DNA of 64,000 nucleotides from Curtobacterium sp. MCBA15_009 (GTDB taxonomy: Bacteria; Actinomycetota; Actinomycetes; Actinomycetales; Microbacteriaceae), in contig NZ_MJGO01000038.1 of the NCBI RefSeq assembly GCF_001864895.1, positions 196,228-260,227 on the forward strand. Reading direction: 5' to 3'. Of the stretch, positions 26,568-33,623 are shown piece by piece. A model generated the notes under the pieces. That model did not search any database. It saw nothing but the letters and a program-made list of their open reading frames with translations, and was not told the DNA's origin. The first letter of the stretch is position 1, and each line of letters opens with the position of its first letter. The position numbers and the translations under genes were made by a program.

Positions 26568-27101
26568 ATGTTCGCGTCTCTCGGACCCGACGACTTCGAC
26601 GAGCACCGAGTTTTGGAGTTCGACCAATGCTCTGGCCGACCCGCTGCAGTCCTCGTGGAGACGAGCTTCATCGAGTGCGTTCTCCACCGCGCGGAGCCAC
26701 AACACGCCCGAGCCGCGGCGTTCTGGGACCATCTCGACCTGGCCGACACGAGCATCGTGTACAGCGGTTTCGCCGAGTTCGAGATCTTCGAATCAGCGCA
26801 ACGCGAAGGACCGCAGGCGACACATCAGCACGGCACGGCCTGGCGGGACCTGCTGAGTTCGACCCAGATGCACTGGGCCAGTGTCGATGCGATCGCCGAT
26901 GACGTCCCGGACCTCATGGAAACGTTCGGCCTGACCGCTGCGGGTGCCGTGCACGTCGCAACGGCCGAACACTGGGAGGTCGACGGCTTCGTGACCGTCG
27001 ACCCCTCGTTCGCTGTGGTGGACAAGGCGCGCCTCCCGCTCATGATCGACGCTGCGGGAGCACAGCACGCGCGACAGCTGCGGATCGGTCGCGACTCGTG
27101 A
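26568..27101 (+). CDS. PIN-domain-like protein (possible toxin)
   Basis: 177 residues. The pattern resembles a PIN ribonuclease: AAVLVETSFIECVLH at the first acidic site (Glu instead of the usual Asp), SGFAEFEIFESAQ at the second, and AAGAVHVATAEH ... GFVTVDPSF at the third and fourth. The usual Asp of DALHxA is replaced by Ala/Gly, so catalysis is doubtful. About 40 residues precede the fold, so a later start is possible. Lower GC than the surroundings. Partner of the small gene upstream. Confidence 0.55.
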   Translation: MFASLGPDDFDEHRVLEFDQCSGRPAAVLVETSFIECVLHRAEPQHARAAAFWDHLDLADTSIVYSGFAEFEIFESAQREGPQATHQHGTAWRDLLSSTQMHWASVDAIADDVPDLMETFGLTAAGAVHVATAEHWEVDGFVTVDPSFAVVDKARLPLMIDAAGAQHARQLRIGRDS

Positions 27102-27258
27102 CTCGGCATCGACCCGACCGCCATCGCCGCGGCACGACCAGGCGGGGCCGGGCGCCGCACGACCACGGTGCGATCGAACCGTGTCGGTGCTCGGTGCCGG
27201 TGCACTCCGGTCGTGCGGGGCGACGAACGCGACGCGACCGCCGCCCCGGGGACCGGGC

Positions 27259-27999
27259 TCAGTGCTCGCGGGACGCCAGCATCTCGAGGATCTGCTGGTG
27301 GTTCCCGTTGCGCTCGGCGAAGCGCAGCGGCTGCACGTTCTGCACGAGGACCTCGGTCGCGTCGCCCGCGCGCAGGATCGCCATCACCTCGTCCGCGAAC
27401 TCGTCGAGCGGCATGCCGCCGAAGTCCGCGCCGCCCATCAGGTCGGTCCGGACGGCGGGCGGTGCGAGCTCGAGCACCTCGACCGACGACCCGACCAGCT
27501 GCTGGCGGAGCGTTTGCGTGTAGGAGTGCACGGCGGCCTTCGTGGCGCTGTAGGTCGGGGTCGCGGTGAGCGGCACGAACGCCAGCCCTGACGAGACGGT
27601 CATGACGGTGGCGGTCGGCTGCTCGAGCAGGTGCGGCAGGAAGGCGTCGATGAGGCGGATGGTCCCGACCAGGTTGGTCTGGATCGTCTCGAGCGCGTCG
27701 CCGATGTGGTCGGGGGAGCGCAGGTCCTCGTTGCGCATGATGCCCGACATGGTGACGAGGGCGTTCAACGACGGGTGGTCCGCGAGCACCGCAGCGGCAG
27801 CGGCCTCGATCGACGACGCGTCGGCGACGTCGATCTGCACGGTGCCGAAGCCGTGCTCGGCGGCGAGGGAGTCGAGGAGTTCCTGTCGGCGACCGCCGAT
27901 GACGACGGTGCTGCCGTCGGCCTGCAGTCGCTGGGCGAGGGCGAGGCCGATGCCCGAGGTCGCGCCGGGGATGAAGACGGTGGAGTTCGTGGTGTCCAT
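27259..27999 (-). CDS. Short-chain dehydrogenase (DltE-like SDR)
   Basis: 246 residues. Classical SDR: cofactor motif GATSGIGLAL (residues about 12-21), VTMSGIM at the NAG position (changed), TVSSGLAF with catalytic Ser, and YSATKAAVHSY with Tyr/Lys. VGGRR after strand 2 suggests NADP(H). It belongs to the DltE/uncharacterised oxidoreductase group; substrate unknown. The ATG at 27999 has a CATCGT box 7 nt upstream and is divergent from an XRE regulator that probably controls it. Confidence 0.88.
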   Translation of the reverse strand: MDTTNSTVFIPGATSGIGLALAQRLQADGSTVVIGGRRQELLDSLAAEHGFGTVQIDVADASSIEAAAAAVLADHPSLNALVTMSGIMRNEDLRSPDHIGDALETIQTNLVGTIRLIDAFLPHLLEQPTATVMTVSSGLAFVPLTATPTYSATKAAVHSYTQTLRQQLVGSSVEVLELAPPAVRTDLMGGADFGGMPLDEFADEVMAILRAGDATEVLVQNVQPLRFAERNGNHQQILEMLASREH

Positions 28000-28006
28000 G
28001 ACGACC

Positions 28007-28012
28007 ACGATG
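28007..28012 (-). promoter_or_regulatory. -10 box of the SDR gene (leaderless)
   Basis: CATCGT on the minus strand, 7 nt before the ATG at 27999. Confidence 0.35.
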
Positions 28013-28050
28013 CTCCGCGGTCGCTGCGCCATCCAGAGCGGGGTCATCGG

Positions 28051-28084
28051 GGGATCCGCGATCCCTGGCACGGCACGCGGTGCC
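28051..28084. promoter_or_regulatory. Operator-like palindromes in SDR/XRE divergent promoter
   Basis: GGGATCCGCGATCCC (28051-28065) is a perfect 6-3-6 palindrome; GGCAC ... GTGCC (28067-28071 and 28080-28084) follows. Likely binding site for the adjacent XRE regulator. Confidence 0.5.
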
Positions 28085-28088
28085 GGAC

Positions 28089-28094
28089 CATGAT
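28089..28094 (+). promoter_or_regulatory. -10 box of the XRE regulator (leaderless)
   Basis: CATGAT, 6 nt before the ATG at 28101. Confidence 0.35.
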
Positions 28095-28100
28095 CGAGGC

Positions 28101-28943
28101 ATGGACCGTGCCGCGCTCGCAGACTTCCTCCGCCGTCGCCGCGAGCTGCTGCGCCCGGAGGACGTCGGCCTCGGGCAGGGGCCGCGCCGTCGGACGCCGG
28201 GGCTCCGCCGCGAGGAGGTCGCCGCGCTCGCCGGCATGTCCGTCGACTACTACACGCGACTCGAGCAGCAGCGCGGTCCGCAGCCCTCCGAGCAGATGAT
28301 CGCGGCGATCGCGCGTGCGCTGCGCTGCAGCCTGGACGAGCGCGACCACCTGTTCCACCTGGCGGGGCAGAACGCACCAACCCGGATGCGCCGTGCCGAC
28401 CACGTCGACCCGGCGATCCTGCGGGTGCTCGACCGGCTCGAGGACACCCCGGCGATCGTCGTGAGCCACCTCGGCGAGACCCTGGTCGAGAACCGGCTCG
28501 CCGCGGCGCTCCTCGGCACCTCGGCCGGGCTGCCCGGCAACGAGCGGTACCAGGCGTGGCGGTGGTTCGTGTCCGGCGGGGAGCGCGCGAAGTACGCGCC
28601 GGAGCAGCACGAGCGGCTCGGACGGGTGGTGGTCGCCTCGTTGCGGGCCTCGGTCGGGCTCGCGGGTCCGGGCGACCGACGGGCGACGGAGCTCATCGCG
28701 GAGCTGCAGGCCCGCAGTCCCGAGTTCCAGGAGATCTGGGCCATGCACGAGGTGGCCACACGTTGGTCGGACAACAAGACGATCGTGCAGCCCGAACTCG
28801 GTCGGATCACCGTCGACTGCCAGGTGCTGCACACCGACGACCAGGCGCAGGCGCTCCTGCTGTTCACCGCGCCGCCCGGCACCGAGGACGCGCAGAAGCT
28901 CGAGCTCCTCGGTGTCGTCGGACAGCAGACCTTCGCCGGCTGA
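28101..28943 (+). CDS. XRE regulator with MmyB-like ligand-binding domain
   Basis: 280 residues. N-terminal helix-turn-helix: ALADFLRRRRELLRPEDVGL, then LRREEVAALAGMSVDYYTRLEQQ (residues about 36-58). From residue about 110 the MmyB-like PAS-type domain follows (VENRLAAALLG, RWFVSGGERAKYAPEQHE, ELIAELQARSPEFQEIWAMHEV). Such regulators are commonly encoded divergently from an SDR they control, as here. Cytosolic. The start at 28101 is favoured by the leaderless -10 box over an in-frame ATG at 28080. Confidence 0.93.
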   Translation: MDRAALADFLRRRRELLRPEDVGLGQGPRRRTPGLRREEVAALAGMSVDYYTRLEQQRGPQPSEQMIAAIARALRCSLDERDHLFHLAGQNAPTRMRRADHVDPAILRVLDRLEDTPAIVVSHLGETLVENRLAAALLGTSAGLPGNERYQAWRWFVSGGERAKYAPEQHERLGRVVVASLRASVGLAGPGDRRATELIAELQARSPEFQEIWAMHEVATRWSDNKTIVQPELGRITVDCQVLHTDDQAQALLLFTAPPGTEDAQKLELLGVVGQQTFAG

Positions 28944-29032
28944 CGGCGCGTCCGCGGGCGCTCGGCCGTACCGACGGCCCCACTTTGCACCGGCAGAGCG
29001 ACAGGCCTGCCGGAAGCTGCGCCGTCCGTGCT
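28944..29032. other. Intergenic start of a 298-bp gene-free stretch
   Basis: Between the XRE and ATP-grasp genes. The only structure in this part is CCGGCAG ... CTGCCGG, a 7-bp inverted repeat around 28991-29012. The large hairpin and the hexamer tract that fill the rest are listed separately. Confidence 0.5.
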
Positions 29033-29083
29033 GCGAAAGCGACAGTCTGCCGCGAACAGTCGGCGGCAGACTGTCGCTTTCGC
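29033..29083. repeat. Perfect 21-bp inverted repeat (long hairpin)
   Basis: Arms at 29033-29053 and 29063-29083 are exact reverse complements (left arm begins GCGAAAGCGACAGTC) around the 9-nt loop GAACAGTCG. It could be a terminator for the XRE gene 90 nt upstream; there is no T-run. Confidence 0.8.
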
Positions 29084-29087
29084 GAAC

Positions 29088-29172
29088 AGCACCAGCGCCA
29101 GCACCGGCACCGGCACCGGCACCGGCGCCAGCGCCAGCGCACGAGCAGCACCAGCACCAGCACCAGCGCCAC
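29088..29172. repeat. Hexanucleotide tandem tract (CACCGG/CACCAG/CGCCAG)n
   Basis: About 85 bp of 6-bp units: CACCAG, CGCCAG, four CACCGG, CGCCAG and CACCAG again. It starts 4 nt after the hairpin and ends about 60 nt before the -10 box of the ATP-grasp gene. Strand slippage could change its length. Confidence 0.75.
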
Positions 29173-29229
29173 CGCACCCCGCGGTGCAACGCCGCGTCAC
29201 ACACCTGGCAGCGTGCGGGTGACCGTGCC

Positions 29230-29235
29230 TAGGGT
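29230..29235 (+). promoter_or_regulatory. -10 box of the ATP-grasp gene (leaderless)
   Basis: TAGGGT, 6 nt before the GTG at 29242. Confidence 0.5.
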
Positions 29236-29241
29236 GGGGCC

Positions 29242-30240
29242 GTGAGCACTCCGCGCGTGTACGTCATCCACGAGAACCCCGAGTGGTTCCCCCCGCTCGC
29301 CGCGGCCTTCGAGGCCGAGGGCGTGCCGGTGCAGGAGGTCCTGCTGACCGAGGGCCAGATCGACCTCGCGGCCGATCCGGAGCCGGGCGTCTACTGGTCC
29401 CGCATGTCAGCGAGCTCGCACACCCGCGGCCACGAGCACAGCAAGGAGTACACCCGGGCGGTCCTCGGCTGGCTCGAGCGTGCCGGCCGCCAGGTCGTCG
29501 GCGGCAGTCACGTGCTCGAGCTCGAGGTGTCGAAGGTCGCCCAGCACGGGCTCCTGCAGCAGGCCGGGTTCGACGTGCCCCGCACCACCGCCGTGTTCGG
29601 CACGACGACGCTGAAGGACGCCGCCCGCACCTTCACCGACGGGCAGGACGTCCCCTTCATCACGAAGCACAACCAGGGCGGCAAGGGCCTGGGCGTGCGG
29701 CGGTTCGACTCGCTCGCCGAGTTCGACGCCTACGTCGACAGCCCCGAGTTCGAGGCCCCGGTCGACGGCATCACCCTGCTGCAGGAGTACCTGACGGCCC
29801 GCGAGCCCTTCATCACCCGCGTCGAGTTCGTCGGCGGCGAGTTCGTCTACGCCGTCCGCGTCGACACGAGCGCCGGCAGCTTCGAGCTCTGCCCGGCAGA
29901 CGCGTGCGAAGTCCCGCAGACCATCGCGGGTGCGGTCTGCGACGTCCCCGGCACCGAGACCGCCGGGGCGCCCCCGGCGTTCAGCGTCCGCAAGGAGGTC
30001 ACCGCCGAGCACCCGCTGGTCCAGCAGCTCCGCACGTTCCTCGCCGACCAGCGCATCACGATCGCGGGCGTCGAGTTCATGGAGACGACGGACGGCCGCA
30101 CCGTGGTCTACGACATCAACACGAACACGAACTACAACCCCGCGGTCGAGGAATCCGCGCCGGCCTCCGGCCCGCGCTCCATCGCGCGGTACCTCGGTGG
30201 CCTGCTGGAGACGCAGTACGCGGCGCAGCTCACGGCCTGA
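29242..30240 (+). CDS. RimK-like ATP-grasp ligase
   Basis: 332 residues. An ATP-grasp fold: N-terminal Rossmann-like part (VYVIHENPEWFPPLAAAFEAEG), EVSKVAQHGLLQQAGFDVPRT at the start of the ATP domain, FITKHNQGGKGLGVRRF as the ATP-binding lysine/glycine loop, LLQEYL, and the Mg2+ site VEFMETTDG ... VYDINTNTNYNP. Such enzymes join a carboxylate to an amine, as in RimK or peptide ligases. The substrate is unknown and no precursor peptide gene is seen next to it. Single-gene unit ended by a palindrome. Confidence 0.85.
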   Translation: MSTPRVYVIHENPEWFPPLAAAFEAEGVPVQEVLLTEGQIDLAADPEPGVYWSRMSASSHTRGHEHSKEYTRAVLGWLERAGRQVVGGSHVLELEVSKVAQHGLLQQAGFDVPRTTAVFGTTTLKDAARTFTDGQDVPFITKHNQGGKGLGVRRFDSLAEFDAYVDSPEFEAPVDGITLLQEYLTAREPFITRVEFVGGEFVYAVRVDTSAGSFELCPADACEVPQTIAGAVCDVPGTETAGAPPAFSVRKEVTAEHPLVQQLRTFLADQRITIAGVEFMETTDGRTVVYDINTNTNYNPAVEESAPASGPRSIARYLGGLLETQYAAQLTA

Positions 30241-30256
30241 GAACGCAAGACCCACC

Positions 30257-30298
30257 GGACCGGAGGCCCGTGGCGGGCCCGCCACGGGCCTCCAGTCC
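30257..30298. repeat. Dispersed palindrome, copy 3 (end of ATP-grasp gene)
   Basis: 42-bp near-perfect palindrome, 17 nt after the stop: two 21-bp arms with one mismatch, left arm GGACCGGAGGCCCGTGGCG plus GG. This is the best-preserved full-length copy in the window. Confidence 0.8.
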
Positions 30299-30324
30299 GC
30301 CTTCCCACACCCCAAGGAACCAAC

Positions 30325-31365
30325 GTGCGATTCGGATACTGGACCCCGCTCTTCGGCGGCTGGCTGCGCAACGTCGACAACGAGAACATGCCGGTCACCT
30401 TCGACTACGTGAAGCGCCTGGCGCAGCGCGCCGAGCGGATCGGCTTCGACCTGACGCTCGTGCCGGAGCTCAACCTCAACGACATCAAGGGCACGGCGGC
30501 GCCCTCGCTCGAAGCATGGTCGCTCGCGGCGGCGATCGCGGCGACGACCGAGCGCCTCGAGATCATGGCGGCGATGCGTCCCGGGTACCACCTGCCCGCG
30601 GTGACGGCGAAGCAGGCGGCGACGATCGACGACATCTCGTGCGGCCGGTTCACCTTCAACGTCGTCAGCGCCTGGTGGGCGGAGGAGGCGAAGCAGTACG
30701 GCGGGATCTTCTCGGAGCACGACGACCGGTACAAGCGCACCGCGGAGTTCGTCGAGGTCATGAAGGGCCTGTGGCGCGAGACCCCGTACTCGTTCTCGGG
30801 CGAGTACTACGACATCGAGAACGCGCACCTCGAGCCGAAGCCCCGCGTGACGCCGCGCATCTACGCCGGTGGTGAGAGCGAGGCCGGCAAGGCCGCGATC
30901 ACCGGGTACGCCGACGCCTACGTCACGCACGGCGGCACGGTCGAGGAGCTCCGCGCGAAGATCGACGAGATGAAGCAGCGCCGCGTCGACGCCGGCCTGC
31001 CGCCGTTCGAGGCGTTCGGCATGGCCGCGTACGTCATCGTGCGCGAGACCGAGGAAGAGGCGCAGGCCGAACTCGCCCGGATCACGGACGTGCAGCACGG
31101 CGGGGCGTACGAGTCCTACCAGGACTTCATCTCGAAGTCGCAGCTCGAGCACGTGCCGTCGCTCGAGGACTACTCCGTGTCGAACCGCGGCCTGCGCCCC
31201 GGGTTCGTCGGGACGCCGGCGCAGGTGGCGGCCCGCATCCGCGAGTTCGAGGACGCCGGCGTCGACACGCTGCTGCTGCAGTTCTCGCCGCAGCTCGAGG
31301 AGATGGACCGGTTCGGCGAGCAGGTCATCCCGCTCGTGCGCCAGACCGCCGGCGCCACGGCATGA
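30325..31365 (+). CDS. LLM-class flavin-dependent monooxygenase (SsuD/SfnG-like)
   Basis: 346 residues, a TIM-barrel luciferase-like enzyme using FMNH2. RFGYWTPLFGGWLRN at the N-terminus, LPAVTAKQAATIDDIS and GRFTFNVVSAWW fit the alkanesulfonate/dimethylsulfone monooxygenase branch, which releases sulfur from organosulfur compounds. The GTG is preceded by AAGGAACC. It overlaps metY by ATGA, which supports a role in sulfur scavenging: sulfite or a C1-sulfur product would feed homocysteine synthesis after reduction. No flavin reductase gene is nearby. Confidence 0.85.
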   Translation: MRFGYWTPLFGGWLRNVDNENMPVTFDYVKRLAQRAERIGFDLTLVPELNLNDIKGTAAPSLEAWSLAAAIAATTERLEIMAAMRPGYHLPAVTAKQAATIDDISCGRFTFNVVSAWWAEEAKQYGGIFSEHDDRYKRTAEFVEVMKGLWRETPYSFSGEYYDIENAHLEPKPRVTPRIYAGGESEAGKAAITGYADAYVTHGGTVEELRAKIDEMKQRRVDAGLPPFEAFGMAAYVIVRETEEEAQAELARITDVQHGGAYESYQDFISKSQLEHVPSLEDYSVSNRGLRPGFVGTPAQVAARIREFEDAGVDTLLLQFSPQLEEMDRFGEQVIPLVRQTAGATA

Positions 31366-32666
31366 GCACCGAGGACGACTGGGCGTTCGAGACCCGCCAG
31401 ATCCGCGCCGGCTTCAAGGCCGACCCGGGCTGGGGCGCGAACGTGCCGCCGATCGCGCAGAGCGCCGCGTACGTGTACCCGTCGGGCGAGGACGCCGCGG
31501 CGCGCTTCATGCTCGACGCCCCGGGGCACACCTACTCCCGCGTGAACAACCCGTCGGCGGCGGCGCTCGAGCGCCGGATCGCCGACCTCGAGGGCGGGAT
31601 CGGCGCGCTGGCGCTGGCGTCCGGGCAGGCGGCGACGACGCTCGCGGTGCTCGGTGTCGCGCGCGCGGGCGACCACGTCGTGTCGAGCGCCTCGCTCTAC
31701 GGCGCGACCTACACGCTGTTCGCGTCGACCCTGCGCGACCTCGGCATCACGTTCACGTTCGTGCAGGACCCGACCGACCTGTCCGAGTGGGCGGCGGCGG
31801 TCCGACCGGAGACGAAGGCCTTCTACGGCGAGTCGATCCCGAACCCCCGCGGGGACGTCCTGGACTTCGTCGGGGTGGCCGGGGTCGCGCACGAGGCCGG
31901 TGTGCCGCTCATCGTCGACAACACCATCGCGACGCCGTACCTGGTGCGCCCGATCGAGCACGGTGCCGACATCGTCGTGCACTCGGCGACGAAGTACCTG
32001 GCCGGGCACGGCAGTGCGATCGCCGGGCTCATCGTCGACAGCGGGAACTTCGACTGGGCGGCGCACGCCGAGCAGTACCCGCAGCTCACCACGACCGAGC
32101 AGTCCGGGTTCGCGAACACGGACTTCGCCGCGAAGTTCGGACGACGGGCGTTCATCCAGCGCACTCGCTCGAAGCTCTCCGCCGACCTCGGGCCCGCGAT
32201 CGCACCGTTCAACGCGTTCCTGGTGCTGCAGGGCATCCAGACGCTGTCGCTCCGCATGGACCGGCACGTGTCGAACGCCGCCACGGTGGCGTCCTGGCTC
32301 GACGCGCACGACCAGGTCGAGCACGTGCACTACGCCGGACTGCCGGACTCGCCCTGGCACCACCTGCAGCAGCGGTACGTGCCGAAGGGGCCGTCGGCGG
32401 TCCTGGCGTTCGACCTGGCGGGTGGGGTCGCCGCGGGCCGACGGTTCGTGGCGGCGCTCGAGCTCTTCGACCACGTGTCGAACCTCGGTGACGTCCGGTC
32501 GCTCGTCGTGCACCCGGCGTCGACGACGCACGTGCAGATGACGTCGGCGGAACGTGCCGCAGCCGGGGTGGGGGACGGGCTCATCCGCCTGTCGATCGGC
32601 CTCGAGCACATCGACGACATCACCGCCGACCTGGCCCGGGGCTTCACGGCAGCCGCAGCGGGATAG
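31362..32666 (+). CDS. metY: O-acetylhomoserine sulfhydrylase (MetY type)
   Basis: 434 residues, PLP-dependent Cys/Met metabolism family. The PLP lysine is in VVHSATKYLAGHG; YSRVNNPSAAALERRIADLEGG and ALASGQAATTLA are the family start motifs. MetY makes homocysteine from O-acetylhomoserine and sulfide. The length over 420 residues and the insertion before SGFANTDFAAKFG separate it from cystathionine gamma-synthases. Coupled by ATGA to the monooxygenase gene. Its stop codon is part of the -10 box of ispE. Confidence 0.9.
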   Translation: MSTEDDWAFETRQIRAGFKADPGWGANVPPIAQSAAYVYPSGEDAAARFMLDAPGHTYSRVNNPSAAALERRIADLEGGIGALALASGQAATTLAVLGVARAGDHVVSSASLYGATYTLFASTLRDLGITFTFVQDPTDLSEWAAAVRPETKAFYGESIPNPRGDVLDFVGVAGVAHEAGVPLIVDNTIATPYLVRPIEHGADIVVHSATKYLAGHGSAIAGLIVDSGNFDWAAHAEQYPQLTTTEQSGFANTDFAAKFGRRAFIQRTRSKLSADLGPAIAPFNAFLVLQGIQTLSLRMDRHVSNAATVASWLDAHDQVEHVHYAGLPDSPWHHLQQRYVPKGPSAVLAFDLAGGVAAGRRFVAALELFDHVSNLGDVRSLVVHPASTTHVQMTSAERAAAGVGDGLIRLSIGLEHIDDITADLARGFTAAAAG

Positions 32667-32669
32667 GTT
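32664..32669 (+). promoter_or_regulatory. -10 box of ispE (leaderless), overlapping the metY stop
   Basis: TAGGTT; its TAG is the metY stop codon. 6 nt before the ATG at 32676. Confidence 0.5.
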
Positions 32670-32675
32670 GGGGGC

Positions 32676-33608
32676 ATGACCACGTTGGCCGCCCCGACCC
32701 GCGTGCGGACGCGCGCCCCCGGCAAGATCAACGTGTTCCTGTCCGTCGGTGCGCTGCAGGACGACGGCTACCACGACGTCGCCACGGCGTACCAGGCGGT
32801 GTCCCTGTACGAGGACGTCACCGCCGAGCCCGCCGACGACTTCTCGGTCACCTTCACCGGCCCGATCGACACGAGCACCGTGCCGGTCGACGAGTCGAAC
32901 CTGGCGATCCGCGCGGCCCGGCTCGTGGCCGATGCGGCCGGTCACCGCGGCGGCGTCCGGCTCACGATCGACAAGCAGGTGCCGGTCGCCGGCGGCATGG
33001 GCGGTGGCTCGGCGGACGCCGCGGCGACCCTGCTCGCCGTCGACACGCTCTGGGGCACCGGGCTCGGGCGCGAGGAGCTGCTCCGCCTGGCGGCCCAGCT
33101 CGGCGCCGACGTGCCGTTCGCCTTCGCCGGGGGCACCGCCGTCGGCACCGGTCGCGGTGACGAGCTGAGCCCGGCGCTGGCCAAGGGGGAGTTCCAGTGG
33201 GTCCTCGCCCTGAGCGACGACGGCCTGAGCACCCCGGCCGTCTACCGTGCGCTCGACGAGCACCGCGAGCGGTACCGCGCGGACATCTCCCCGGCGCCGT
33301 CGCACCCCGTGGTCGAGGCGAACGTGCTGCAGGCCCTGCGCGCCGGCGACCCCGACCTGCTCGCCGACTGCGTGCACAACGACCTGCAGGCCCCGGCCAT
33401 GCGGCTGCAGCCCCGGCTCGCGGCGACGCTCGAGCTCGGTGAGCGGTCCGGCGCGCTGGCGGGTCTGGTGTCGGGCAGCGGACCGACCGTGGCGTTCCTG
33501 GTCGGCGACCGCGACGCCGCCCTCGAGCTGCAGGTCGAGCTCAGCGCGGCCGGGCTCGTCGCCCTGCGTGCCACGGGCCCGGTGCACGGCGCCCGCGTCG
33601 TGCACTGA
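32676..33608 (+). CDS. ispE: 4-diphosphocytidyl-2-C-methyl-D-erythritol kinase
   Basis: 310 residues, GHMP kinase. [13 protein letters not shown] at the N-terminus, the ATP loop [17 protein letters not shown] (residues about 104-120) and [12 protein letters not shown] near the end. It phosphorylates the 2-hydroxyl of CDP-methylerythritol in the non-mevalonate isoprenoid pathway. In most actinobacteria this gene follows rsmA directly; here 6.5 kb intervene and ispE has its own promoter. Confidence 0.96.
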   Translation: MTTLAAPTRVRTRAPGKINVFLSVGALQDDGYHDVATAYQAVSLYEDVTAEPADDFSVTFTGPIDTSTVPVDESNLAIRAARLVADAAGHRGGVRLTIDKQVPVAGGMGGGSADAAATLLAVDTLWGTGLGREELLRLAAQLGADVPFAFAGGTAVGTGRGDELSPALAKGEFQWVLALSDDGLSTPAVYRALDEHRERYRADISPAPSHPVVEANVLQALRAGDPDLLADCVHNDLQAPAMRLQPRLAATLELGERSGALAGLVSGSGPTVAFLVGDRDAALELQVELSAAGLVALRATGPVHGARVVH

Positions 33609-33623
33609 CGACCGGCAGCAGCG

